A stretch of DNA of 64,000 nucleotides from Rhodococcoides trifolii (GCF_014635345.1 NZ_BMCU01000003.1:496001-560000), one strand, 5' to 3'. Counted from the first letter of the stretch, positions 34,852 to 44,883 are shown. Made by a program: numbers and translations. The notes: generated by a model from the sequence alone, not told the origin.

Positions 34852-35286
34852 TCAGGCGCCGATGGCCTCTGCCAGCATCACGATTATCCCGCTGGGACCG
34901 CGAACGTACGTGAGCTTGTAGACGTCGTTGTAGTTGGCGACGCCGCGCAGCGGGAAGCACCCGTGCTTCGCTGCGATCCCCAACGCGTCGTCGATGTCGT
35001 CGACCGAGAAGGCGACTCGATGCATGCCGATTTCGTTCTTAACCGTCGGGCTCGACTCGACGGCTTCGGGGTGGATGTACTCGAACAGCTCGATCCGGCC
35101 GTGACCGTCCGGAGTCTGCAGCATCGCGATGTTCGCGTGGTTTCCGTCGAGACCGACTGCGGTGTCGGTCCATTCACCGCTGACGGTGTCGCGTCCGATC
35201 ACCGTCAGTCCAAGGTCGACGAAGAACGCGACGGCCGCCTCCAGATCACGCACGGCGATACCGATGTTCTCGAGCTTGATTGCCAT
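34852..35286 (-). CDS. VOC-family protein (methylmalonyl-CoA epimerase-like fold)
   Basis: A 144-residue glyoxalase-fold protein. The start M-A-I-K-L-E-N-I-G-I-A-V-R-D-L at ATG 35286 is chosen; the frame is open 8 codons further. It has R-I-E-L-F-E-Y (Glu ligand), M-H-R-V-A-F-S-V-D-D-I-D-D and G-P-S-G-I-I-V-M-L-A-E. This is typical of the VOC family, including epimerases and lactoylglutathione-lyase-like enzymes. It lies 54 bp downstream of ychF on the same strand. The substrate is not known. Confidence 0.85.
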   Translation of the reverse strand: MAIKLENIGIAVRDLEAAVAFFVDLGLTVIGRDTVSGEWTDTAVGLDGNHANIAMLQTPDGHGRIELFEYIHPEAVESSPTVKNEIGMHRVAFSVDDIDDALGIAAKHGCFPLRGVANYNDVYKLTYVRGPSGIIVMLAEAIGA

Positions 35287-35340
35287 GGAGTCAGACGCTA
35301 GCGGCCACACACGTTGTGGGCGAGACCCACGACCGTGGAA

Positions 35341-36420
35341 CTAGACGTTGAAGCGGAACTCCACCACATCCCCGTCGGCCATGACGTATTCCTTACCTTC
35401 GATCCGCACCTTGCCCGCAGCCTTCGCGGCGGCCATCGAACCGGTGGCGACCAGGTCGTCGTAGGACACGACCTCGGCCTTGATGAAGCCCTTCTCGAAG
35501 TCCGTGTGGATCACGCCGGCGGCCTGCGGTGCGGTGTCGCCCTGGTGAATCGTCCACGCGCGCGACTCTTTCGGACCCGCGGTGAGGTACGTCTGCAGTC
35601 CGAGCGTATGGAACCCGGCGCGCGCAAGAGCGTCCAGGCCCGGCTCGGCCTGACCGATGGATTCCAGTAGTTCCATGGCGGATTCGGCATCGAGTTCGAC
35701 GAGCTCGGATTCGATCTTGGCGTCGAGGAACACCGCATCGGCCGGTGCGACAGAGGCTTTGAGCTCGGCCACCTTCGCCTCGTCCGTCAGGATCGACTCG
35801 TCGGCGTTGAAGACGTAGAGGAACGGCTTCGTGGTCAACAGGTTCAGCTCGCGCAGCAGACTGTTGTCGAGCTTGTCCTTGACCGAGTAGAGCGTCTTGC
35901 CTTGGTCGAGGTAGGTCTGCGCTTCCTTGGCGGCGGCGAGCATCGGGGCGCGATCCTTCTGCGTCCTGATCTCCTTCTCCAACCGCGGAATCGCCTTCTC
36001 GAGCGTCTGCATGTCGGCGATGACGAGTTCGGTCTCGATGACCTCGATGTCTGCGGCAGGATCGACGCGTCCGTCGACGTGAACGACGTCGTCGTCTGCG
36101 AACACGCGGACGACCTGGCAGATCGCGTCGGCCTCGCGGATGTTGGCAAGGAACTTGTTGCCGAGCCCTGCACCCTCGGACGCACCCTTCACGATGCCGG
36201 CGATGTCGACGAAGGTCACCGGCGCGGGAAGGATCTTCTCCGAGCCGAAGATCTTCGCGAGTTCGTTCAATCGCGGATCGGGAAGCGCGACAACGCCTTC
36301 GTTCGGCTCGATGGTGGCGAACGGGTAGTTCGCAGCCAGAACGTCGTTGTTGGTCAGCGCGTTGAACAGGGTGGACTTGCCCACGTTGGGCAGGCCGACA
36401 ATTCCGAGAGTAAGGCTCAC
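35341..36420 (-). CDS. ychF: Redox-regulated ATPase YchF (OLA1 family)
   Basis: A 359-residue Obg-family P-loop NTPase that prefers ATP and binds ribosomes. G-L-P-N-V-G-K-S-T lies at residues 9-17. The F-V-D-I-A-G-I-V-K-G-A-S-E-G-A-G-L-G switch region, the coiled coil, and a C-terminal TGS domain ending G-D-V-V-E-F-R-F-N-V are present. The length is normal. The start is GTG 36420, with TAGACT 10 nt upstream as a possible promoter. It corresponds to Rv1112 and begins the second conserved block. Confidence 0.96.
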   Translation of the reverse strand: MSLTLGIVGLPNVGKSTLFNALTNNDVLAANYPFATIEPNEGVVALPDPRLNELAKIFGSEKILPAPVTFVDIAGIVKGASEGAGLGNKFLANIREADAICQVVRVFADDDVVHVDGRVDPAADIEVIETELVIADMQTLEKAIPRLEKEIRTQKDRAPMLAAAKEAQTYLDQGKTLYSVKDKLDNSLLRELNLLTTKPFLYVFNADESILTDEAKVAELKASVAPADAVFLDAKIESELVELDAESAMELLESIGQAEPGLDALARAGFHTLGLQTYLTAGPKESRAWTIHQGDTAPQAAGVIHTDFEKGFIKAEVVSYDDLVATGSMAAAKAAGKVRIEGKEYVMADGDVVEFRFNV

Positions 36421-36440
36421 AGAGAGAGGAGTCTACGTTC

Positions 36441-36893
36441 TCAGAATGTGCTGCTGCCGGACCCCACCGAGACCGCCACCGCGATGATCACGATGTAGAA
36501 GAGGATGAAGACCACGAAGAACGCGGCGAAGATCCAGAGTGCGTACTTACCCAGCTGCTTCGTTCGGTCCGACGCGTACTGCGCGCCCTGGTAATCCCCC
36601 ATCGACCAGCGAGGGAAGACGGTCGACGAATGGTTGAACGCAGCGAAGGCGAGCGGCCAGAAGAAGAGCAGTGCGGCCGCCGCCCAGCCCGCATTGGTCG
36701 GTGGCAGCGGCGGCGGCCCGTAGGACTGCTGCGGGTAGATCGGCTGCTGGTCGTACCCCTGCCCGGGAAAACCCTGGGTGGAGTAACCCGAGGGCGGCTG
36801 CTGGTAGCCGCCTGACTGGTCGTAGCCGGGAGCCTGCGCGGCGTCGTCGCCCTTCGACAGGTTCGGGGAGCTGTAGGGGTCGTTGTCGGCCAT
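36441..36893 (-). CDS. CD225/dispanin-family membrane protein
   Basis: A 150-residue protein. Residues 1-65 are Gln/Gly/Pro/Tyr-rich and disordered (Q-P-P-S-G-Y, P-Q-Q-S-Y-G-P-P-P-L-P-P). They precede two hydrophobic segments (about 68-86 and 117-143). Between them is R-W-S-M-G-D-Y-Q-G-A-Q-Y-A-S-D-R-T-K-Q-L-G-K-Y-A-L-W, the CD225 signature loop. Bacterial members are small membrane proteins of unknown role. It lies 20 bp upstream of ychF on the same strand. Confidence 0.85.
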   Translation of the reverse strand: MADNDPYSSPNLSKGDDAAQAPGYDQSGGYQQPPSGYSTQGFPGQGYDQQPIYPQQSYGPPPLPPTNAGWAAAALLFFWPLAFAAFNHSSTVFPRWSMGDYQGAQYASDRTKQLGKYALWIFAAFFVVFILFYIVIIAVAVSVGSGSSTF

Positions 36894-37061
36894 GCGGACA
36901 CCCTAAGTGCCGTAGCCCGTCCGTCGAGCTCGTTGACACAACAATCCGGTCACCGCACACCGACGACCGCCCGGCGCACCACGGCCGAAGGTCCGCGCAA
37001 TGTCGGTCGCTGTGCCTAAGGTGATGCGAGTCATAGAGACCGAGCCGCGAGGAGATCGACG

Positions 37062-39335
37062 ATGACCGCCGTATCGGACCGGGGCAACCCGCACGTCGAG
37101 CTGACGAAGAACGACCCGGATCTCCCTCCGGTCGCGATCGTCGATCGCACACCCATGTCGATGCCCAAGCGCATCTTCTTCGTGATCATCGGAGTCCTCG
37201 GCGGCATCGCCTGGACGGTCGTGGCCATCGTGCGTGGGGAAAACCCCAACGCCGTCTGGTTCGTCATCGCTGCCGTGTGCACGTACATCTTCGCCTTCCG
37301 GTTCTACGCACGGCTGATCGAGAACCGCATCGTCCATCCGCGCGACGACCGGGCGACTCCCGCCGAGATCCTGGAAAACGGCAAGGACTACATGCCGACG
37401 GATCGGCGGGTGCTCTTCGGGCACCACTTCGCGGCGATCGCCGGCGCCGGCCCTCTGGTCGGACCCGTCCTCGCCGCCCAGATGGGCTACCTCCCCGGCA
37501 CCTTGTGGATCATCATCGGCGTCGTGTTCGCCGGCGCGGTGCAGGACTTCCTCGTGCTCTGGATCTCCACCCGGCGTCACGGTCGCAGCCTCGGGCAGAT
37601 GGCCCGCGAGGAACTCGGTGTGGTCGGCGGAACCGCGGCGATCATCGCCGTGTTCGTCATCATGATCATTCTGATCGCCGTACTCGCACTGGTCGTGGTC
37701 AACGCGTTGGCCGAAAGCCCGTGGGGCGTGTTCTCCATTGCGCTGACCATTCCGATCGCGTTGTTCATGGGTGTGTATCTGCGCTACCTGCGTCCCGGCA
37801 AGGTGTCCGAGGTATCGCTCATCGGTGTGGTGCTGTTGCTGCTCGCGATCATTTCCGGTGGTTGGGTGTCGGAAACCGAGTGGGGTGTCGACTGGTTCAC
37901 CCTCTCAAAGGTCACCGTTGCCTGGCTGCTCATCGCATACGGTCTCGCCGCGTCGATCCTCCCGGTGTGGCTTCTGCTCGCCCCGCGTGACTACCTGTCG
38001 ACGTTCATGAAGATCGGCACCATCGTCCTGTTGGCAGTCGGCATACTCATCGCTCGACCGGTTCTGCAGATGCCGGACGTCACCTCGTTCGCGAGCGCCG
38101 GAAACGGGCCCGCGTTCTCCGGATCGCTTTTCCCGTTCCTGTTCATCACCATCGCCTGCGGCGCGCTCTCCGGCTTCCACGCACTGATCTCCTCCGGCAC
38201 CACGCCGAAGCTTCTCGAGAAGGAGAAGCAGATGCGCATGATCGGGTACGGCGGCATGCTCACCGAGTCGTTCGTGGCCATCATGGCGCTGATCACCGCC
38301 TGCATCCTCGACCAACACATCTACTTCGTGCTGAACGCCCCGACCGCGCTCACCGGCGGAACCCCCGACACCGCAGCCGCGTACGTCAACGGTCTCGGAC
38401 TGTCGGGCGGCGACGTCACCGCAGCAGAACTGTCGAGAGCCGCGGCGGACGTCGGCGAGGAATCGATCATCTCCCGCACGGGCGGTGCCCCCACCCTTGC
38501 CTTCGGCATGTCCGAGGTTCTGCACCAGGTCTTCGGCGGCGAGTCGCTCAAAGCGTTCTGGTACCACTTCGCGATCATGTTCGAGGCGTTGTTCATCCTC
38601 ACCACCGTCGACGCCGGCACTCGCGTCGCCCGGTTCATGCTCTCGGACTCCATCGGCAACCTCGGCGGAGGCTCGAAGAAGTTCCGCGATCCGTCATGGC
38701 GTCTCGGCGCCTGGATCTGCTCGATCATCGTGGTCGGCGCCTGGGGCGCAATTCTGCTCATGGGCGTCACCGACCCGCTCGGTGGCATCAATACGCTCTT
38801 CCCGCTCTTCGGCATCGCCAACCAGCTGCTCGCGGCCATCGCCCTGACCGTCGTGCTGACCGTGGTGATGAAGAAGGGCCTGTTCAAATGGGCCTGGATA
38901 CCCGGCGTTCCACTGGCGTGGGACCTCGTGGTGACCATGACCGCCTCGTACCAGAAGATCTTCTCGTCCGTTCCGGCCATCGGCTACTGGGCTCAGCACA
39001 GCGACTTCAAGGTGGCGAAGTCGGAGGGCCTCACCGAGTTCCGGAACGCGACCTCCGCTGATGCGATCGACGCCGTCATTCGCAACACGTTCATTCAGGG
39101 AACACTGTCCATCGTCTTCGCCGTGCTCGTGCTGATCGTGGCGGCGGCGGGAATCATGGTGTGCATCAAGGCAGTTCGCGAGGGTGGCCTGCCGGGCAAC
39201 GAGGAACCCGACGTCCCGTCGAAGATCTTCGCACCGAGCGGAATGATCGCGACGGAAGCAGAGAAGTCGGTACAGAAGGAGTGGGACGTCCTGATCGCCG
39301 AGGGCAAGGTTCGTGCGCCTGGAGCGCACGGATGA
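37062..39335 (+). CDS. cstA: Carbon starvation protein CstA (pyruvate/peptide transporter)
   Basis: A 757-residue, roughly 16-18-helix membrane protein. Conserved stretches include F-G-H-H-F-A-A-I-A-G-A-G-P-L-V-G-P-V-L-A, Y-L-P-G-T-L-W-I and S-G-F-H-A-L-I-S-S-G-T-T-P-K. In E. coli CstA and its paralogue BtsT import peptides or pyruvate under carbon starvation. ATG 37062 has GAGGAG 7 nt upstream, and a weak -10 TAAGGT lies at 37017-37022. Its stop overlaps ybdD (ATGA). Confidence 0.94.
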   Translation: MTAVSDRGNPHVELTKNDPDLPPVAIVDRTPMSMPKRIFFVIIGVLGGIAWTVVAIVRGENPNAVWFVIAAVCTYIFAFRFYARLIENRIVHPRDDRATPAEILENGKDYMPTDRRVLFGHHFAAIAGAGPLVGPVLAAQMGYLPGTLWIIIGVVFAGAVQDFLVLWISTRRHGRSLGQMAREELGVVGGTAAIIAVFVIMIILIAVLALVVVNALAESPWGVFSIALTIPIALFMGVYLRYLRPGKVSEVSLIGVVLLLLAIISGGWVSETEWGVDWFTLSKVTVAWLLIAYGLAASILPVWLLLAPRDYLSTFMKIGTIVLLAVGILIARPVLQMPDVTSFASAGNGPAFSGSLFPFLFITIACGALSGFHALISSGTTPKLLEKEKQMRMIGYGGMLTESFVAIMALITACILDQHIYFVLNAPTALTGGTPDTAAAYVNGLGLSGGDVTAAELSRAAADVGEESIISRTGGAPTLAFGMSEVLHQVFGGESLKAFWYHFAIMFEALFILTTVDAGTRVARFMLSDSIGNLGGGSKKFRDPSWRLGAWICSIIVVGAWGAILLMGVTDPLGGINTLFPLFGIANQLLAAIALTVVLTVVMKKGLFKWAWIPGVPLAWDLVVTMTASYQKIFSSVPAIGYWAQHSDFKVAKSEGLTEFRNATSADAIDAVIRNTFIQGTLSIVFAVLVLIVAAAGIMVCIKAVREGGLPGNEEPDVPSKIFAPSGMIATEAEKSVQKEWDVLIAEGKVRAPGAHG

Positions 39336-39523
39336 CCACCCTGACGAAAGCAGCGCGAGGGGCACTGTGGTGGATCACCTCGGTGATGGGCGACCATGAT
39401 TACGCCCGTTACGTCGCGCATCTGCAGCGGCGTCACCCAGACGCCGTCATCCCCACCGAACGCGAGTACTGGCGTAACCGCCACGCCGAGGCCGACGCCA
39501 ACCCCGGTCCTCGCTGCTGCTGA
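39332..39523 (+). CDS. YbdD/YjiX-family small protein
   Basis: A 63-residue protein of the YbdD (DUF466) family, the usual partner of CstA/BtsT. It has W-W-I-T-S-V-M-G-D-H-D-Y-A-R-Y-V-A-H-L, H-P-D-A-V-I-P-T-E-R-E-Y-W-R-N-R-H, and a C-terminal Cys pair. ATG 39332 overlaps the cstA stop (ATGA), indicating coupled translation of transporter and partner. In enterobacteria the partner is needed for transport. Confidence 0.93.
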   Translation: MTTLTKAARGALWWITSVMGDHDYARYVAHLQRRHPDAVIPTEREYWRNRHAEADANPGPRCC

Positions 39524-39557
39524 GCCGCCCACTCATGAGGCCAGGCACGATGGGGCG

Positions 39558-40466
39558 GTGAGCACACCGCGTTGGAGCGCCGCCTCGATCGACCTGCCGT
39601 ATCGCGCTCCCTACGACGTGGGTTGGATGCAGTGGTTCCTGTCCGGGCACGCCGTGCCCGGAATGGAGACGCATCGGGGCGGTGTCTACCGGCGGTCCCT
39701 TCGACTCCCCCACGGTCCCGCGGTGATCACGGTGCGCTTCGTTCCCGGCCGCGGCGGGTCCGGGGTTGCTCGCACGGAGGTCCGCGCGCGGGCGGAAGCG
39801 GATCTCGATGTGGCCCTTGATCGAGTTCGGTCTGTCCTCGCCCTGGACGTCGACGCCGAACCGATCGACCGCGCGCTCGCCGCCGATCCCGCCCTCGCCC
39901 CCTGCGTCCGCGCCGTACCCGGGATCCGTGTTCCGGGTGCCTTCGACTCGTCGGAGGTATTGCTCCGCACCATGATCGGCCAGCAGATCTCCCTGGGTGC
40001 CGCCGCGACACACACTGCGAGATTGGTGGCTGCCCTCGGCGAACCGGTCGGCGACGACGAGGGCGTCGGCCACCACGGGATCACGCACCTGTTCCCGACC
40101 GACGCGGCCGTTGCCGCCCGGGGTGCCGAGGTTCTCACGGGTCCGACCCGGCGCATCACCGCGATCGCGGCCACCGCGGGCGCACTGGCCGACGGCGCTC
40201 TCGACATCCGTCACGACCGGTCCGCGTACGAGCAGGAGAAGTCGCTGACGGACCTGAAGGGAGTGGGACCGTGGACCGCTCGCTACGTCTCGATGCGGCT
40301 GCTCCGCGATCCCGACGTCCTCCTCGACACCGACCTCGTCGTCCGGCAGGGCGCGGCCGTCCTCGACGTCGACCTGTCGAACTCCGAGCGCTGGTCTCCC
40401 TGGCGCTCGTACGTGTCGATGCACCTGTGGCGTGTCGCGTTGTCGGCGCGTGGCGTCTACCCGTGA
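39558..40466 (+). CDS. AlkA-like DNA-3-methyladenine glycosylase (HhH-GPD)
   Basis: A 302-residue base-excision glycosylase. An AlkA N-terminal-type domain (W-F-L-S-G-H-A-V-P-G-M-E) precedes the helix-hairpin-helix L-K-G-V-G-P-W-T-A (residues 233-241). The GPD aspartate lies in L-L-D-T-D259-L-V-V. Other features are T-M-I-G-Q-Q-I-S-L-G-A-A (136-148) and W-S-P-W-R-S-Y at the end. It removes alkylated purines. GTG 39558 is chosen. Ada-type fusion domains are absent. It may be co-transcribed with cstA-ybdD (34-bp gap). Confidence 0.9.
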   Translation: MSTPRWSAASIDLPYRAPYDVGWMQWFLSGHAVPGMETHRGGVYRRSLRLPHGPAVITVRFVPGRGGSGVARTEVRARAEADLDVALDRVRSVLALDVDAEPIDRALAADPALAPCVRAVPGIRVPGAFDSSEVLLRTMIGQQISLGAAATHTARLVAALGEPVGDDEGVGHHGITHLFPTDAAVAARGAEVLTGPTRRITAIAATAGALADGALDIRHDRSAYEQEKSLTDLKGVGPWTARYVSMRLLRDPDVLLDTDLVVRQGAAVLDVDLSNSERWSPWRSYVSMHLWRVALSARGVYP

Positions 40467-40591
40467 CGGCACTCGTGTGAGGGTGTGCGGTTCCCGGGTA
40501 CAGTCACAGCGCGCCGAATCCCGGTTGCACCGACCACATCCGACCCACCGTCCTGACCCGGCATGCCCGCTGACACGCAAAGGACACCCCT

Positions 40592-41872
40592 GTGACCGAG
40601 AACGCCACCGACACGTCGACGGGCTCACGCAGCTTCCGTGAGCGAGGTTCGCTGATCGCGAGCGGGGCGGTGTGGCTCGCCAAGGGAGCGGCCGTCGTCG
40701 TGGCCATCGCAGCAGCAACCTGGATCCTCGGATGGCTGATAGGCCAGATGTGGGTGATCGTCCTTCCGGTCCTTCTCGCCCTGATCGTCGCGACCGTGCT
40801 GTGGCCGCCCACCCGGTTCCTACGCAGGATCGGAGCGCCCCCGGCGGTGGCCGCGATCGCGTCGCTCGTGTTGTTCCTCGGGATCCTCGCCGGCGTCGTC
40901 GCGTTCATCGTGCCGTCCGTCGTGAGCCAGGCGCCCGAACTCGCCGACAGCGCCGCGCAGGGCGTGTCCCAGGTTCAGGACTGGATCGAAGGTCCGCCGA
41001 TCAACCTGGACCAAGACCAGATCGACAACGCGACCAACGTCATCATCACGCGAATTCAGGACAGCGGAAGCGCGATCGCGTCGGGTGTGTTCGCCGGGGT
41101 CAGCACGGCCGGGTCCATCCTGGTCACGCTGGGTCTGGTGTTGGTCCTGAGCTTCTTCTTCATCAAGGACGGTCCGCGATTCCTCCCGTGGCTGCACGGA
41201 CTCGCCGGGGGCAAGGTCGGCGGTCATCTGGCCGAGGTCCTCACCCGGATGTGGAACACGCTTGGTGGTTTCATTCGAACCCAAGCCATCGTCAGCCTGA
41301 TCGATGCACTCTTCATCGGCGCCGGACTGCTGATCCTGGGTGTGCCGCTGGCGCCTGTTCTGGCGACGCTGACATTTCTCGGCGGCTTCATTCCGATCAT
41401 CGGTGCGTTCGTCGCCGGTGCACTCGCCGTGTTGGTCGCTCTGGTGGCCAACGGCTTCACCACCGCTCTCATCGTGCTGGTAATCATCCTCGCCGTGCAG
41501 CAGATCGAGGGCAACATCCTTCAACCGATCCTGCAGAGCAAGTCCATGAACCTGCACGCGGCGGTGGTACTGCTGGCCGTGACGGCCGGCGGCTCGGTGT
41601 TCGGCATCATCGGCGCCTTTCTCGCCGTGCCTGTTGCAGCTGCCGCTGCTGTCCTGGTGCGGTACCTGAACGAGCAGGTCGAGCTGCGGTCCGACGAGGA
41701 TCCGGATGCGAACACGATCGCCGCGAAGGTGTACGAGAATCAGGGCACACCGGGCGACGACGCCCCGACGGTGGTCCACCACGAACCGTCTTCTCCCGAC
41801 TTCTTCGCTGCCGATCCCGAAGCCGACGCCGACGCCAAGGCCGATGCCGATGCTCCGGAGCCGAAGAAGTGA
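40592..41872 (+). CDS. AI-2E-family (PerM/YdiK) membrane transporter
   Basis: A 426-residue integral membrane protein with about eight helices and the family region L-S-F-F-F-I-K-D-G-P-R-F-L-P-W-L. The P-I-I-G-A-F-V-A-G and Q-Q-I-E-G-N-I-L-Q-P-I-L-Q motifs are also present. The name comes from E. coli TqsA (AI-2 export), but substrates vary and Na+/H+ antiport is known in others. The C-terminal tail is acidic with Asp-Ala repeats. GTG 40592 has AAAGGAC upstream. Its M. tuberculosis counterpart is Rv1101c. Confidence 0.9.
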   Translation: MTENATDTSTGSRSFRERGSLIASGAVWLAKGAAVVVAIAAATWILGWLIGQMWVIVLPVLLALIVATVLWPPTRFLRRIGAPPAVAAIASLVLFLGILAGVVAFIVPSVVSQAPELADSAAQGVSQVQDWIEGPPINLDQDQIDNATNVIITRIQDSGSAIASGVFAGVSTAGSILVTLGLVLVLSFFFIKDGPRFLPWLHGLAGGKVGGHLAEVLTRMWNTLGGFIRTQAIVSLIDALFIGAGLLILGVPLAPVLATLTFLGGFIPIIGAFVAGALAVLVALVANGFTTALIVLVIILAVQQIEGNILQPILQSKSMNLHAAVVLLAVTAGGSVFGIIGAFLAVPVAAAAAVLVRYLNEQVELRSDEDPDANTIAAKVYENQGTPGDDAPTVVHHEPSSPDFFAADPEADADAKADADAPEPKK

Positions 41873-41901
41873 CACCGGCTGCGAGTCAGAATGTGGTCGG
41901 G

Positions 41902-44883
41902 TCAGACCCCGGCATGCATCCGAACGGTCGAGCCGTGCCGCTCCCGAATCACGTGCAACCTCGACGGCACGCGGTCTCGAATCTCGTCGACGTGGCTGAC
42001 GATTCCTACGGTCCGGCCACCGGAGCGTAGTTCGTCGAGAACGCCCATCACCGAGTCGAGGGACTCGGAGTCGAGGCTGCCGAAGCCTTCGTCGATGAAC
42101 ATCGTGTCCAGGGTGATCCCGCCGGCCTCCGCGGCGACGACGTCGGCGAGGCCGAGGGCCAGTGCGAGCGAGGCGCAGAACGCCTCCCCGCCGGACAGCG
42201 TGCCCGCTGCGCGTACGACGCCGGTGTACTCGTCGCGGATCTCCAACCCGAGACCGCCGCGGGTGCCTCGCGGACCGACGTCGTCGGAGTGGACGAACTC
42301 GTATCGGCCGCCGGTCATTCGGCGGAACCGCACCGACGCCGCCACCGCAACCTCTTCGAGGCGCGCGGCGAGCACGTACGAGCGCAACGACATCTTCCGG
42401 CTGTTCTGCCCCTTGCCGCTGACCACCTCGGCGAGTTCGTGCAATTCGGCGTGGGCAGCGCGCAGGGGTTCGAGCCGCTGCGCCACCGCCCAGAGCTGCG
42501 TCACCAGATCTTCGAGTTGAACCCGCCGGTCGTCGGCCAGCTTCTTGTCGGTGAGTGCGTCTTCCACAACCTGGCGGGCGGAGTCCTCGGCTGCTGTCAG
42601 CGGCCCGGCGTCGACAGCCTCGGCGGCCAGGGCAGCGGTGACGTCGGCGTCGGCCACAATTGCGGTGGCAGCCACGCGCTCGGCGTCGGCGTCGGCGAGG
42701 CGTCGGGTGAGTACCGCGATGCGCTGCTGATCGCGCACCGCGGCGAGCGCGGCTTCGACGTCGTCGAACTGCGCGTCCGACGCGTCCTGCCGCACCCGGG
42801 TTTCGAGGTCGGCCGCCGCGCGCTCGGCCGCCAGAGCATCGATCCTGGCGTCCCGAAGTGACACCAGGGCCGCGATGCCGGCGTCGAGTTCGCGACGCCG
42901 GGCACGCGCCGAACCTGCCGACCCCAGTGCCGCGTCGATCCGTGCTGCGGCGTCGGCGATGCGAGCGCGCAGGGTGTCGATCGTTGCCCGTAGTTGCTCC
43001 GCGTCGGCCGTACGCGCGGCGATGCTCGCACGCAAGGATTCGGCCTTGGTCTCCTGCGCGCCGCGCGCGGATTCGACACCGGGCAAGCGATCGGCCAGCG
43101 CAGTGGTGGTGCGCAATTCGGCACTGGCCGTGTCCAGCGCCTCGGTGAGTTCTGCGGTGAGCCGGGTGCCGCCGCGGGCCGCGAGTGCGTCGATCTCGCG
43201 CTGCATAGACTCCACCTCGGCGCGCGCTTCGTCGCGACGCTGCTCCGCGAGGTTCATCGCGTGGCGAGCCTGTTCCTCGTCGTCGCGCGTGACGGAATCG
43301 TCGCCGGCGGTCGCGGGCGACGGGTGCACCAGGGAGCCGCAGACCTCGCACGGTCGGCCGGTGCGCAACTGCCTCGCCAACTCCGCCGCCATCCCGTCGA
43401 GGCGTTGCTCGCGCAGGTCCTGCCACAGCTGGCGCAGGTCCTGGTGTCGCGTGATCGCCGCGGAGTGACGGGCCGTGGCCTCCCCCGCGGCCGCGACGGC
43501 CCGCTTGTGCTCGATGGCTGCGGTCACCGCATCGACAGCTGCGGCGTGGCGGGTACGCACCGACTCCACCGACGCGCGCGCGTGGACGCACGCGGTGTAC
43601 TCGGCGTCCAGTGCCGCAGTCTCGGCCGGCAGCGCTCGCTCCTGCTCGACCAGCGCGGCGACGTCCCGCTCGACGGACTCGACAGCGACGGTGCACTTCG
43701 ACAGCTCGGTCGTGAGCTGCTCACGGGCGACCTCGTCCGCGGCGACACCGTCGAGCACGGCGCTCTCACCGCTCCACCGTTGCACGGCCGCGTCGACCGC
43801 GTCGGCGTCCGTGGGCGAGGGTGGCCACGACAGCCCGCCGGCCACGTCGGCGGCGACGGTGCCCTGCGCCACGACGGTTCTCGACGCGACGACGGCGGCA
43901 GCATCTGCACTACGCCGGACCGCTTCGTCGAGTTCGAGCCGACGACGTTGCACGGGTGCGGCAGACTGAGCTCGCTCCAGCTCGAGGCGATCCACGGTCC
44001 GCGCGTCCGCCGTGCTGTCGAGTGCCGAAAGTCGTTGTCGTGCAGCCAGTCCGCGCGATCGTGCTTCGGCGACGGTACGCGCCGCCCGTACCGACTCGGA
44101 CGCCGCTGCGTGATCGGCGCGCGCCGATTCGAGGGTGATCGCGCAGGTGACGGCACGATCACGCGCTGTCTCGAGCAATGCGGTCGCCCACGGCAGAACC
44201 TCGGGGTCCGAGCACTGCTCCACCCCGGCGGCCTGGGCCACCTTTGCGGCGATCCGATCCGCGTTCTGCGTCTTGCCGGCCAGCGCCTCTGCACTCTCCC
44301 GACGCCGATCGGCGAACCACGACTCCATGTCGGAGAACCGATCGGTGTCGAAGAGTCGCTCGAGCAGCTGTCCGCGCTCGTCGTTCTTGGCGCGAAGGAA
44401 CCGGGCGAAGTCGCCCTGCGGGAGCAACACCACCTGGAAGAACTGATCCACCCGCATCCCGAGCAGCCGTTCGACTTCGAGCGCGATCTCGTCGATGCGG
44501 GTGAGGTTCTGGCCGATTCCGTCCAGCCAGGTCAACGTCGCCTTCGCGTTCTGTTTCGTGGTGCCCTCGCCGCGGAGTTTGGGGCGCGCGTACTCCGGGC
44601 TTCGCGTCAGCCGCAATCGTCGTCCGCCCAGGGTCGCGTCGAGCTGTACGGAGGGCACGACACCGGGCGCGGCGTGATCCGACAGCAGCCTCTTCGTGTC
44701 CCGGCGCGCACCCGGCACGACGCCGTACAGCGCGAACGCGACGGCGTCGAGGATGGACGTCTTGCCCGCTCCGGTGTGACCGTGCAACAGGAACAGTCCA
44801 TCGGCGCCGAGTTCGTCGAAGTCCACGCTCACCGTGCCGCCGAACGGCCCGAACGCGGTGACCGTCAACGAATGAAGCCTCAT
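41902..44883 (-). CDS. sbcC: SbcC, SMC-like nuclease ATPase subunit
   Basis: A 993-residue Rad50-like ATPase of the SbcCD complex, which cleaves DNA hairpins and double-strand ends. The Walker A is G-H-T-G-A-G-K-T (35-42). Two long coiled-coil arms flank a zinc hook (G-R-P-C-E-V-C-G, about residue 510). The ABC signature L-S-G-G-E-A-F-C-A-S-L-A and Walker B D-T-M-F-I-D-E-G-F-G lie near the end. The start ATG 44883 overlaps the sbcD stop (ATGA). It is convergent with the AI-2E transporter gene. Confidence 0.95.
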   Translation of the reverse strand: MRLHSLTVTAFGPFGGTVSVDFDELGADGLFLLHGHTGAGKTSILDAVAFALYGVVPGARRDTKRLLSDHAAPGVVPSVQLDATLGGRRLRLTRSPEYARPKLRGEGTTKQNAKATLTWLDGIGQNLTRIDEIALEVERLLGMRVDQFFQVVLLPQGDFARFLRAKNDERGQLLERLFDTDRFSDMESWFADRRRESAEALAGKTQNADRIAAKVAQAAGVEQCSDPEVLPWATALLETARDRAVTCAITLESARADHAAASESVRAARTVAEARSRGLAARQRLSALDSTADARTVDRLELERAQSAAPVQRRRLELDEAVRRSADAAAVVASRTVVAQGTVAADVAGGLSWPPSPTDADAVDAAVQRWSGESAVLDGVAADEVAREQLTTELSKCTVAVESVERDVAALVEQERALPAETAALDAEYTACVHARASVESVRTRHAAAVDAVTAAIEHKRAVAAAGEATARHSAAITRHQDLRQLWQDLREQRLDGMAAELARQLRTGRPCEVCGSLVHPSPATAGDDSVTRDDEEQARHAMNLAEQRRDEARAEVESMQREIDALAARGGTRLTAELTEALDTASAELRTTTALADRLPGVESARGAQETKAESLRASIAARTADAEQLRATIDTLRARIADAAARIDAALGSAGSARARRRELDAGIAALVSLRDARIDALAAERAAADLETRVRQDASDAQFDDVEAALAAVRDQQRIAVLTRRLADADAERVAATAIVADADVTAALAAEAVDAGPLTAAEDSARQVVEDALTDKKLADDRRVQLEDLVTQLWAVAQRLEPLRAAHAELHELAEVVSGKGQNSRKMSLRSYVLAARLEEVAVAASVRFRRMTGGRYEFVHSDDVGPRGTRGGLGLEIRDEYTGVVRAAGTLSGGEAFCASLALALGLADVVAAEAGGITLDTMFIDEGFGSLDSESLDSVMGVLDELRSGGRTVGIVSHVDEIRDRVPSRLHVIRERHGSTVRMHAGV

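Noticed and set aside
40820..43696. A very long open frame on the minus strand across the AI-2E gene and the 3' part of sbcC, in another frame
   Set aside because: Its product is Arg-rich and without motifs, and it overlaps two well-supported genes. Third-codon GC bias produces such open frames.
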